Assembly: GCA_035495315.1 (NCBI GenBank)
Contig: DATJGF010000071.1
Coordinates: 1-7,909 of the forward strand
Source of the DNA: DATJGF01 sp035495315
GTDB lineage: Bacteria; Verrucomicrobiota; Verrucomicrobiia; Limisphaerales; UBA8199
Direction: 5' to 3'
DNA length: 7,909 nucleotides
The notes beneath the pieces were generated by a model. That model was given only the letters and a program-made list of their open reading frames with translations, was not told the DNA's origin and did no database searches. Shown here in pieces: positions 1-5,576 of this stretch; position 1 is the first letter of the stretch, and the number at the start of each line of letters is the position of its first letter. A program made the position numbers and the translations under genes.

Positions 1-1395
1 GGGTTTCGCGGCCGCCTCCGACGGAATTGTCAGCACCGGCCCTTCATCCGAGCTCTCGAACTTCAAAAACGTCTTCCCATCCAGCAGTGAAAACCTTGTC
101 TTCGCGTTGAACTCGCGCACCGGGATCACCACCTTTGCCGGCATCTTCACTTCATTTTCCACCGGCAAATAAATCGCGTAGTAAGTCAGCAAGCCATTGG
201 GAGCCTTCTTCGCGCTCGTGAACGCCAGCTTCCCCGCCTTGTAAGGTTTCACCGCGCGGGTGCCGTAAATCGCTTCCCCATTGAGCTTCAGCCATTGTCC
301 CACCTGCGCCAGCAGCTCATACGCCTCCGGGTCCCAATCACCATCCGGCCCCGGCCCCACGTTGAGCAGCAGGTTGCCGCCCTTGGCGACGATATCCACC
401 AGCATCTGGATTGTCTTTCGCGCCGACAGATATTTTCGGTCCGGCGTCCAGGCCCAGCCGCCGCCGCTGATGATGCACGATTCCCACGGATACGGCAGCG
501 CTTCGGCTGGCACCTGGTTTTCCGGCGTCAGGTAATCCTGGTGCACGCCCGGCACCGCGCGGTCGACGACGATCAGCCCTGGCTGTTTTGCCCGCGCCGC
601 CGCGGCCATCTCGTCGATGTGGATATCCTGCCCCAGGCTCTCCTTATTTACCCAGCCGCCGTCCAGCCACAAAATATCGACCGGCCCGTAATCCGACATC
701 AGCTCGTTGATCTGCGTGTGCGTGAACTCCACAAACTGCCGCCACCTCTCCGGGTACCGCGCAATCTTGTAATTCACGTTGCGGTCAGGCGTCGCGAAGT
801 TCGGCCACCAATAATATTCCGAGTGCCAATCCGGTTTCGAGAAATACGCCCCGGTCCACAGTCCCTCCTGCCGAAACGCGCGGAATATTTCCCGCGTCAC
901 ATTCGACCGCGTATTGACGCTGAACGGGCAGGCGGGGTCGGTGATTTTGTAATCCGTCGTCTTGGTGTCGAACATGCAGAAGCCATCGTGATGTTTCGTT
1001 GTGAACACCACGTACCGCATCCCGGCCGCTTTCGCCGCGCGCGCCCATTTCTCCGGGTCAAATCGCACCGGGTTGAAGCTGTTCTTCAGCGCGACATATT
1101 GCTTCTTGTAAGCCTCGTAATCGGCGATTTTCCGGCGGCACCACGGCTCGTCCTCCGAGCAGATGCTCCACGACTCGACGATCCCCCACTGCGAGTAAGG
1201 ACCCCAATGCATCAGCAAACCGAACTTCAGGTCCTGCCACTGCTCCAGCTTGCGCAGCACCAGCGGGTCACTCTCGGGCATGTAAACCTCGGCGCCAAAA
1301 ACAGCAAACGGCAAGGATTGCCACAAAAGGCCACAAAGTGAAAAAGCCACACCCGAGAATAGAAGCTTGGGGATGGAGTATAGAGAGCGTGTCAT
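1..1395 (-). CDS. Secreted alpha-L-fucosidase, GH29 (C-terminus beyond window)
   Basis: This is a retaining exo-glycosidase that releases alpha-L-fucose from fucosylated glycans, most likely in the periplasm or outside the cell. The reading frame is open from ATG 1395 to base 1 (465 codons, no stop), so the 3' end lies outside the window. Residues 1-35 look like a Sec signal peptide (basic MTRSLYSIPK, then a hydrophobic core, cleavage near FGA/E). The barrel carries GH29 marks: HWG (63-65), TKHHDGF (133-139), and DILWLDGGW (240-248), whose D245 aligns with the family nucleophile. WESC (304-307) offers E305 as a possible acid/base, a less certain assignment because that residue varies in GH29. 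GGNLLLNVGPGPDG (339-352) is also a typical family motif. Residues from about 380 start the C-terminal beta domain. An in-frame ATG at 1437 would add 14 residues; I prefer 1395 because it gives a cleaner signal peptide. Neither start has a clear Shine-Dalgarno. Confidence 0.93.
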   Translation of the reverse strand, partial: MTRSLYSIPKLLFSGVAFSLCGLLWQSLPFAVFGAEVYMPESDPLVLRKLEQWQDLKFGLLMHWGPYSQWGIVESWSICSEDEPWCRRKIADYEAYKKQYVALKNSFNPVRFDPEKWARAAKAAGMRYVVFTTKHHDGFCMFDTKTTDYKITDPACPFSVNTRSNVTREIFRAFRQEGLWTGAYFSKPDWHSEYYWWPNFATPDRNVNYKIARYPERWRQFVEFTHTQINELMSDYGPVDILWLDGGWVNKESLGQDIHIDEMAAAARAKQPGLIVVDRAVPGVHQDYLTPENQVPAEALPYPWESCIISGGGWAWTPDRKYLSARKTIQMLVDIVAKGGNLLLNVGPGPDGDWDPEAYELLAQVGQWLKLNGEAIYGTRAVKPYKAGKLAFTSAKKAPNGLLTYYAIYLPVENEVKMPAKVVIPVREFNAKTRFSLLDGKTFLKFESSDEGPVLTIPSEAAAKP

Positions 1396-1506
1396 GGTGG
1401 AGATAGGTATGCGTGCTTTGACCTCAGCCAAGCTCATAAATCAAATGTGGGCAAGCAGTCTTTAGCCCTTCCTTCTCTTCGTTTCCTTCTGTTCAAAATT
1501 CCAACC
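1396..1506. repeat. Spacer with pyrimidine-rich degenerate repeat
   Basis: This short spacer lies between the fucosidase and the 146-residue protein gene. Bases 1465-1496 form a tract containing CTCTTCGTTTCCTT (1475-1488). That 14-mer recurs exactly at 3384-3397, and both copies are preceded by GCCCTTC and followed by TTCAA, so the similarity extends over about 30 bases with small indels. Each copy lies just past the stop codon of a minus-strand gene. No obvious promoter hexamers or terminator stem were found here. Confidence 0.55.
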
Positions 1507-1947
1507 CTAACGCCCGTTGTCATCATCAGCCTTTTCCCCGCCGGGCTCTGCCCCGCCGCCACTCAGCCCCCCACTCGTGTCTGCGTGAATCAACCGCCAG
1601 CCGGAATTCAGTAAGAGCGCGATGCCGCAAAGCACGACGAGCAGGCAGAGACCGCCGAGCACCTCCACGACCTCGATTGGGAGCGGTGCCCGGAGCGAGT
1701 GGTTGCCCGCAAACACCATCGTGTGCCTCTTAATTTTGCCGTCGACAAACATGAGCTGCACCTCCATCAGGCTCAAACGAAGGCTCGGTGCCGGCGAGAA
1801 CCTTATCGACTTGTTCGCCACAAAAGTGACCCGCACGACACCACCCGTCACCGCGACCCCGTTGCCGGCCTCGATTCCCGCCAGCCCGGCGTGAACCGAA
1901 CCGGCCGCCATCAAGAGCCCCGCCGCGGTGATTAAAGTCCGCATCAT
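1507..1947 (-). CDS. Exported single-pass membrane protein, unknown function
   Basis: I do not recognise this 146-residue protein. It starts with MMRTLITAAGLLMAAGSVHA, a good Sec signal peptide with an AHA-like cleavage site after residue 20. Residues 21-93 form a small, probably beta-rich extracytoplasmic domain (repeated Val/Gly stretches, then FVDGKIKRHTMVFAGNH at 67-83). Residues 95-113 are strongly hydrophobic and should be a membrane helix, followed by a short basic/aromatic segment and a Gly-rich acidic tail (GGGAEPGGEKADDDNGR). The expected topology is domain outside, tail inside. Two adjacent ATGs (1947, 1944) are possible starts; AGGT lies about 11 bases upstream of 1947, inside a heptad repeat. 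The start is 39 bp past the stop of the propeller gene, so the two may be co-transcribed. Third-position GC supports real coding on this strand rather than on the opposite one. Confidence 0.72.
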   Translation of the reverse strand: MMRTLITAAGLLMAAGSVHAGLAGIEAGNGVAVTGGVVRVTFVANKSIRFSPAPSLRLSLMEVQLMFVDGKIKRHTMVFAGNHSLRAPLPIEVVEVLGGLCLLVVLCGIALLLNSGWRLIHADTSGGLSGGGAEPGGEKADDDNGR

Positions 1948-1950
1948 GTC

Positions 1951-1978
1951 GCCCGACCTGCAACCTGTAACCTGTTAA
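1951..1978. repeat. Heptad repeat, NNNNAAC type, copy 1
   Basis: On the plus strand this reads as 7-base units GCCCGAC, CTGCAAC, CTGTAAC, CTGTTAA, most sharing an AAC end. On the minus strand (the coding direction here) the units are GTTACAG and GTTGCAG. It fills most of the 39-bp gap between two minus-strand genes and provides the only AGGT purine run ahead of the downstream start. The same heptads occur at 3274-3301 and 3901-3935. Confidence 0.6.
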
Positions 1979-1986
1979 AGCTGTAA

Positions 1987-3147
1987 TTATTGCTTTCGCA
2001 GCCTGAAAAATTCCTGGCGCGCGCTTGGCGAGTTCGTCACCACGTATGCGTCTCCAAGAATTGCGGGGACCGTTCCCACCGGCGCCCAGTTGTTCGAGCC
2101 AATCAAAGTCTGCGTAAAATCCAGCACATAATTAGTCGCCGCACGCGGCCAGCTCAGTAACAGGCTGGGACCGGAACGGGCAATCGTCAGTTTCGGCGCG
2201 CGCGGTGTGAACGTGAGACCGCGCGGTCCGCTGCTCAATCCTCCGCTGCCGGCCGTGACGAAAACGTCCACAAACGCGCCGGTTTTCCCGTCGTACCTCA
2301 GCACCGCGTGATTCATCGCGCTGCAAACGTAGAGCTGCCCATCCGGCCCAAAGGCCAGCGCTTGCGGCCCGTCCAGGCCACCGCTGCCCGACGGCACAAA
2401 CGAACCGATAAACGCCCCGTTCGTCCCGTTGTACTTCAATACGGTATCCGTGCTGAAACTGCTGACGTAACAGTTCCCATCGGGCCCAAAAATTATCCCG
2501 CTCGCGTTAGTCAATCCCCCGCTCGCTCGAGCAATGAACTTCCCCATGAACGCTCCCGACGACCCATTGTACCGCAGGACCCCCGCGCCCCCGCTTGGTG
2601 TTGCATACACGCCGTCAGCGACGTACAGGTTGCCGTCCGGCCCAAAAACAAAATCGAAGGGACAGGTAAGCCCGCCGGCTCCATTGGCAACGAAGGTTTG
2701 CCGAAATGCTCCATTGGTTCCGTTGTAGCGCAGGATTTGGCCCGGCCCGATGGTGAAATTCGTATACACGGCGCTTGCCACGAACAGGTCTCCCCCGGTC
2801 CCGAACCTCAAGGCAAACGGTATCATTGGCCCGCCACTGCCGAGCGGAACAAACTCGTCAAGAAATACGCCGCTGGAACCGTCGTAGCGTAAAACCGCGC
2901 CCTCTCCCAGATCGTTCACGGTGACATAAAGGTTGTTATCCGGACCAAAAACGCACCCGGCCATCGATTCGTCAAACCGGCCGCTGGTGAAGTTAGTGAC
3001 GAACGCGCCGGTAATTTCATCGAAGCGCAACACCGCGGGCTGCGCCAGGCCGTCGCCGGGACGAGTCGCCAGCAAATCGCCTCTTACCGGTGCCGACCCC
3101 GCAAGCGCCAGCAGCGTCGCCGCAGCAATCTGCAAAATTCTAGCCAT
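1987..3147 (-). CDS. Secreted six-repeat NHL-like beta-propeller with FFRL C-terminal module
   Basis: The 386-residue product has a signal peptide (residues 1-23, core ILQIAAATLLALAGSA). Six propeller-like repeats follow: the LRY/LRF/LKY element occurs near residues 40, 86, 139, 191, 237 and 283, each followed by xGxxGAF/VF and a ...FV...SGGL segment, with FGPDGNLYV-type strands in between. The period is 46 residues, stretched to 52-53 by two insertions, which suggests a six-bladed propeller. Residues 316-386 form a separate beta module with LLLSWPRAATNYVL (329-342), W354 and VVTNSPSARQEFFRLRKQ, a tail common on exported Verrucomicrobiota proteins. The ligand is unknown; I see no catalytic motif. 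ATG 3147 was chosen because AAGGTG sits 9 bases upstream; a GTG at 3159 in the same frame would add MQPS and place that AAGGTG over the start itself. Confidence 0.88.
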   Translation of the reverse strand: MARILQIAAATLLALAGSAPVRGDLLATRPGDGLAQPAVLRFDEITGAFVTNFTSGRFDESMAGCVFGPDNNLYVTVNDLGEGAVLRYDGSSGVFLDEFVPLGSGGPMIPFALRFGTGGDLFVASAVYTNFTIGPGQILRYNGTNGAFRQTFVANGAGGLTCPFDFVFGPDGNLYVADGVYATPSGGAGVLRYNGSSGAFMGKFIARASGGLTNASGIIFGPDGNCYVSSFSTDTVLKYNGTNGAFIGSFVPSGSGGLDGPQALAFGPDGQLYVCSAMNHAVLRYDGKTGAFVDVFVTAGSGGLSSGPRGLTFTPRAPKLTIARSGPSLLLSWPRAATNYVLDFTQTLIGSNNWAPVGTVPAILGDAYVVTNSPSARQEFFRLRKQ

Positions 3148-3273
3148 ACTTGGTTGCACCTTTTCCGTCTCTGCGAGCTTCGCGTCTCTGCGGTTGGTCC
3201 GGGGCAGCCGGATGGAACAAAATAAACCTCAGAGACGCGAAACACGCTGAGAAGAAAAACGGAGGAGCCTTCT
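3148..3273. repeat. Inverted, degenerate CTCTGCG-type repeats upstream of the propeller gene
   Basis: Bases 3179-3195 (TTCGCGTCTCTGCGGTT) and 3225-3241 (AACCTCAGAGACGCGAA) are inverted copies of each other with one mismatch over 17 bases and a 29-base spacer. Outside the arms the similarity decays but stays visible: CTCTGCGAG before the left arm faces a TTCTCAGCG-type sequence after the right arm. The left side is itself near-tandem with a period of 8-9 bases. The block covers the likely promoter and 5' leader region of the minus-strand propeller gene, so it could act in regulation, or be a small non-autonomous repeat element. Confidence 0.6.
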
Positions 3274-3301
3274 CTTTAACCTGCAACATGGAACCTGCAA
3301 T
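3274..3301. repeat. Heptad repeat, NNNNAAC type, copy 2
   Basis: Plus-strand units are CTTTAAC, CTGCAAC, ATGGAAC and CTGCAAT, each 7 bases and phased without gaps. It lies between the inverted repeat and the pyrimidine-rich tract in the spacer downstream of the FtsH-domain gene. Confidence 0.6.
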
Positions 3302-3344
3302 TATCGACGCGATCATTTTGGTTGCGCTTTTGCCGCGCTAAGTT

Positions 3345-3404
3345 TCTGCGTTTCACTCGCTCTTTCGTGTTTCGCCCTTCGTGCTCTTCGTTTCCTTTTC
3401 AAGT
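3345..3404. repeat. TTCG-phased pyrimidine-rich repeat
   Basis: The plus strand shows near-tandem TTCG-led units (TTCGTGT, TTCGCCC, TTCGTGCTC, TTCGTTTCC) with a period of 7-9 bases. It shares the exact 14-mer CTCTTCGTTTCCTT and flanking similarity with the tract at 1465-1496. The block stops three bases from the stop codon of the FtsH-domain gene. Confidence 0.55.
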
Positions 3405-3406
3405 CC

Positions 3407-3814
3407 TCACTTCGAACAACCAACCAACTGGCTGACCTTCCAGACGAGCGGATTTGGAGATACGAACGCGAAATTGGTTTTCGTCGCGAGCGTCTTCTCC
3501 AAGTCCGGTGTGAGCTGCAGCCGGGCAAAAAGGGGGGACTCGATAGGGATCCCTTGCGCTTTCAAGACCTGACCCCCGACATCGGTTTGGTAGAAGGTGC
3601 CGCGCACCTCATGAAGCATGACAGGGACTCCGTCGACTTGTGCAACCTTAGGCGGGTAGTAAATCCGGACCTTGGCGAGGAGATTGGACTGGACCAGTGC
3701 GCTGAATTGCGCCTGCGACAAGCTCTCAGTGTGAGGAGCCGGCGGTGTGGCAAGCAGAATTACGGCCATCAAGGCCAAAAGTCCCAATCCAAAGATTGCA
3801 GCCGCTCTTTTCAT
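3407..3814 (-). CDS. Orphan FtsH extracytoplasmic-domain protein (no AAA or protease domain)
   Basis: The 135-residue product has a membrane helix or signal anchor at 5-22 (AAIFGLGLLALMAVILLA), then a domain that resembles the FtsH_ext family (PF06480). SLSQAQFSALVQSNLLAKVRI (31-51) matches the family's 'Y/S-x-x-F...v..G.v..V.i' opening, HEVRGTFYQTD (68-78) the 'v.G.l.dG' strand pair, and LTPDLEKTLATKTNFAFVSP (101-120) the 'dp.l...L...gv.v...p' end. The chain stops at residue 135, just where FtsH would enter its second membrane helix. No AAA Walker motifs or HExxH follow, and no frame downstream shows a hydrophobic segment, so one frameshift does not explain it. A GGTG lies about 5 bases before ATG 3814. 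It could be a partner or decoy for FtsH, or a fragment cut off by recombination in the adjacent repeats. The similarity is by eye and moderate. Confidence 0.72.
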   Translation of the reverse strand: MKRAAAIFGLGLLALMAVILLATPPAPHTESLSQAQFSALVQSNLLAKVRIYYPPKVAQVDGVPVMLHEVRGTFYQTDVGGQVLKAQGIPIESPLFARLQLTPDLEKTLATKTNFAFVSPNPLVWKVSQLVGCSK

Positions 3815-3900
3815 TTATCACCAGCGTTTGTCTTTCGATAACCTACCCCGCCAGCTCCGTCTGTTGCAAGCCGGACAAATCGCTTGTCTTTCGTACCTTC

Positions 3901-3935
3901 CCCAAACCTGCAACTTTCAACCTGCAACGTGTAAC
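3901..3935. repeat. Heptad repeat, NNNNAAC type, copy 3 (five units)
   Basis: Five gapless 7-base units are seen on the plus strand: CCCAAAC, CTGCAAC, TTTCAAC, CTGCAAC, GTGTAAC. This is the cleanest copy in the window. It sits between the divergent FtsH-domain and DUF218 genes. Confidence 0.68.
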
Positions 3936-3942
3936 CTTGTGG

Positions 3943-3958
3943 CTCAATCAGTATTGAG
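3943..3958. promoter_or_regulatory. Interrupted palindrome, possible operator
   Basis: CTCAAT-CAGT-ATTGAG has perfect 6-base arms and a 4-base centre. It lies 20 bases before ATG 3979 and about 100 bases before the preferred start at 4060 of the DUF218 gene. It could be a repressor site or a small leader hairpin; no regulator is known. Confidence 0.25.
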
Positions 3959-4059
3959 TCCCCGCAACAACCCGGATTATGTTCTCACGGTCCGATGATG
4001 ACAACCCGAGCTGCATCCGATCGCGCGCAACTCTCCAAACGCAGCGCCTCGCCGCCCCC

Positions 4060-4647
4060 ATGCCAGCCCGGATTATAACCCCCCGCCGCCTGCTCTGGGT
4101 CGGCCTCGCGCTGGTCGCGACTGTTGCCGTGCTCCTCTTCGCCGCCCTCCTCCTGCCCGACCAGGTGTTGTGCGTCGAAAACGGCCCCCAAAAAGCAGAC
4201 GCGATTGTCGTCCTGGGCGGCGGTTCCTTCGAACGTCCGCTGCGCGCCGCAGAACTTTTTCACCAAAACGCCGCCCCGAAAATTATCCTGACCGGCGCCG
4301 GCGACAACGACGGCAACCGCCGGTTGTTGATCCGGAAAGGCGTCCCCTCCGCCGCGATCCAGCAGGAGCTCGACTCGGCCAACACGCGCGAAAACGCGAT
4401 GTTTACGATTCCGTTGCTGCGCAAAGAAGGCGCGCACCATGTTATTCTGGTCACCTCGTGGTACCACTCGCGCCGGGCGCTGCACTGCTTCCGCCATTAC
4501 GCGCCCGACATCGAGTTTTATTCGCACCCGGCCTACTACGCCTACCGGCGGTCCGAATGGACCCCGCAGGGCATCCGCGGCAAGATACGGGCCGAATATA
4601 TAAAAATTGTCGGCTACTGGGTCTGCTACGGCGTCTGCCCGTTGTAA
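4060..4647 (+). CDS. DUF218 family envelope protein (YdcF/SanA/ElyC-like)
   Basis: The 195-residue product starts with a basic segment (MPARIITPRR) and a membrane helix at about 11-34, so it should be anchored in the inner membrane with the DUF218 domain outside. The domain shows the family pattern: KADAIVVLGGGSFERPLRAA (45-64), KIILTGAGDNDG (74-85), the polar ANTRENA motif (near 108-114), and VILVTSWYHSRRAL (near 127-140), where the Ser/His/Arg set matches the conserved 'vTs.yH..Ra'. Relatives in E. coli (SanA, ElyC) act in envelope barrier function and peptidoglycan or lipid-carrier metabolism; the chemistry here is not shown by sequence. An in-frame ATG at 3979 would add 27 polar residues before the helix. 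I prefer 4060 because the helix then sits at the N-terminus; neither start has a clear ribosome-binding site. The gene is convergent with the CxxC protein gene. Confidence 0.88.
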   Translation: MPARIITPRRLLWVGLALVATVAVLLFAALLLPDQVLCVENGPQKADAIVVLGGGSFERPLRAAELFHQNAAPKIILTGAGDNDGNRRLLIRKGVPSAAIQQELDSANTRENAMFTIPLLRKEGAHHVILVTSWYHSRRALHCFRHYAPDIEFYSHPAYYAYRRSEWTPQGIRGKIRAEYIKIVGYWVCYGVCPL

Positions 4648-4661
4648 ATACAGCTCGGAGG

Positions 4662-4688
4662 GAGCGAGCCACGCAGGGCAGCTCGCTC
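4662..4688. terminator. Hairpin between convergent genes, possible two-way terminator
   Basis: GAGCGAGC (4662-4669) pairs with GCTCGCTC (4681-4688) across an 11-base loop. It sits in the 64-bp gap between the stops of the DUF218 gene and the convergent CxxC gene, the right place for termination in both directions. Neither side has a long T tract, so strength is uncertain. Confidence 0.5.
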
Positions 4689-4711
4689 TTGAGAGGCTTA
4701 CTGGCGCCAGA

Positions 4712-5137
4712 CTACTTCTTTTCTTCCATGCCTTTGGTGCCGCCGCTGTTCTTCTTCATGACACAGCAGGAGACATCCTCGCTGCCGCACTCTTTGCACG
4801 AGTGAACCAGCGTGTCTTTGGCTTGCTTGCCGGTGCCTTGCGTCACGATCTTGGTGTCGCATTTATCGCAGAGGTGGATGGCCACATTTTTCGTCTCTCC
4901 GGCTTTGAGTCCCTTCAGGGACTTGTCCACGACCTGAGCGTAGGTTTCTTTGCACTTTGGGCAGGACATGACGATCATGTCGCCCTTCTCGACGTGCTGG
5001 AGGTCCTCGACGGTCTGGACTTTCATGAGGCGCTGGGCGCCCTTCATCTGGGCTCGGGCGGCGGTTGGAGCAGACAGAAGGCCAAAGAGCGCCAGTGCGA
5101 GGCCAATGCAAGTGGCTCTAAGGAAGTATAGTTTCAT
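4712..5137 (-). CDS. Exported protein with three CxxC pairs (zinc-ribbon-like), unknown function
   Basis: I do not recognise the family of this 141-residue protein. Residues 1-30 form a classic signal peptide (MKLYFLRAT, hydrophobic core, APTAARA/Q cleavage). The mature part has three CxxC knuckles, CPKC (59-62), CDKC (90-93) and CKEC (114-117), followed by a vicinal CysCys at 124-125, and ends in a Lys/Glu-rich tail. Spacing suggests two short zinc-ribbon lobes: a first knuckle after a GDMIVMSC strand, a second after NVAIHLC, and the last near the C-terminus. Cys-based metal sites in an exported protein are unusual because zinc ribbons are mostly cytoplasmic; metal binding or redox-active thiols are both possible. 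The frame stays open upstream to 5203, but that would put 22 polar, Lys-rich residues before the signal peptide, so ATG 5137 is preferred. No clear Shine-Dalgarno is present. Confidence 0.82.
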   Translation of the reverse strand: MKLYFLRATCIGLALALFGLLSAPTAARAQMKGAQRLMKVQTVEDLQHVEKGDMIVMSCPKCKETYAQVVDKSLKGLKAGETKNVAIHLCDKCDTKIVTQGTGKQAKDTLVHSCKECGSEDVSCCVMKKNSGGTKGMEEKK

Positions 5138-5417
5138 AGTTTTCGTGATCGTTTTGGTTTTATGGTGAATTTCTTGCCGAAGCCGAAGATCAAAGAGCGC
5201 CATAGTAAGCAGGTTCGTTTTAATTCTTTTTATGTTTCAGTTCGATTTCGACTACTGCCTTAATATACGCCGGAATGCGGAAAATCCCTCGGGAAATCTT
5301 ACCTGCCGGTAAAAATCAAACGGCTCAAACGGAAGAACTGCTGCTTGCCTGAAAGATGATTTGTGACGGTATGTCAGGCGAATATTCTTTGGAATCCTGA
5401 GTTTCTCCACGCCGGGA
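5138..5417. other. Gene-poor divergent spacer
   Basis: About 280 bases separate the CxxC gene (leftward) from the next plus-strand coding candidates. The part from 5215 to 5290 is AT-rich compared with the surroundings and carries TAATAT at 5261-5266, a possible -10 for the plus strand, but no good -35 at the right distance. A loose inverted pair GCCTGA (5347-5352) / TCAGGC (5374-5379) is present. I see no RNA gene, riboswitch or repeat array here. Confidence 0.4.
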
Positions 5418-5546
5418 TTGCCCGCTTATCACATCAGCCCCGCTGTGCAGCAGGTCCTACCCCCCGAAGGCCGAATCATGATCGCGGCGATCGCCGCCGC
5501 CGTGATGGCGCTGCTCTGGCGGACATTACGAAAGCGAAAACGTTGA
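5418..5546 (+). CDS. Possible small membrane protein (42 aa, TTG start; or 22 aa from ATG 5478)
   Basis: The frame ending in TGA 5544-5546 reads, from TTG 5418, a short soluble stretch (PAYHISPAVQQVLPPEGR), then a hydrophobic helix IMIAAIAAAVMALLW and a basic tail RTLRKRKR, the layout of a small single-pass membrane protein with the tail inside. A shorter version would start at ATG 5478. Most codons end in G or C, as in the neighbours. It ends 30 bases before the amidotransferase-like gene in the same direction, so it could be its upstream partner. There is no Shine-Dalgarno and no recognised homologue, so it may be chance. Confidence 0.33.
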   Translation: MPAYHISPAVQQVLPPEGRIMIAAIAAAVMALLWRTLRKRKR

Positions 5547-5576
5547 CCCGCGCCCGATCAGCAACGATAAATCATC

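Larger units (their letters stand above)
3815..4059. other. Divergent spacer between FtsH-domain gene and DUF218 gene
   Basis: This spacer should hold the start signals for both divergent genes. It contains TTGTCTTTCG twice (from about 3829 and 3883), heptad repeat copy 3, and a 16-base interrupted palindrome at 3943-3958. Bases 3979-4059 remain open in the DUF218 frame and would be coding only if the upstream ATG were used. I could not pick convincing -35/-10 pairs in either direction. Confidence 0.45.

Noticed and set aside
295..1341. Long plus-strand open frame (348 codons) opposite the fucosidase
   Set aside because: It lies antisense to a clear GH29 enzyme. The product is rich in Arg, His and Pro with no motif, as expected from the reverse of GC-rich codons.
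2308..2892. Plus-strand open frame of 194 codons inside the propeller gene
   Set aside because: It is the reverse of a repeat-rich coding region, and its apparent internal repeats are only the reflection of the propeller units.
3300..3406. Decayed AAA/protease part of ftsH after the FtsH-domain gene
   Set aside because: None of the minus-strand frames shows a hydrophobic helix, Walker motif or HExxH, and the stretch is explained by degenerate repeats.
3241..3935. CRISPR-like array in the repeat-rich spacers
   Set aside because: The units are 7-9 bases, degenerate and without unique spacers of regular length, and no cas gene is present.
3985..4805. Antisense and shifted frames (180 and 211 codons) over the DUF218 gene
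   Set aside because: They overlap a clear DUF218 protein, and their products are Arg-rich or low in complexity with no conserved pattern.
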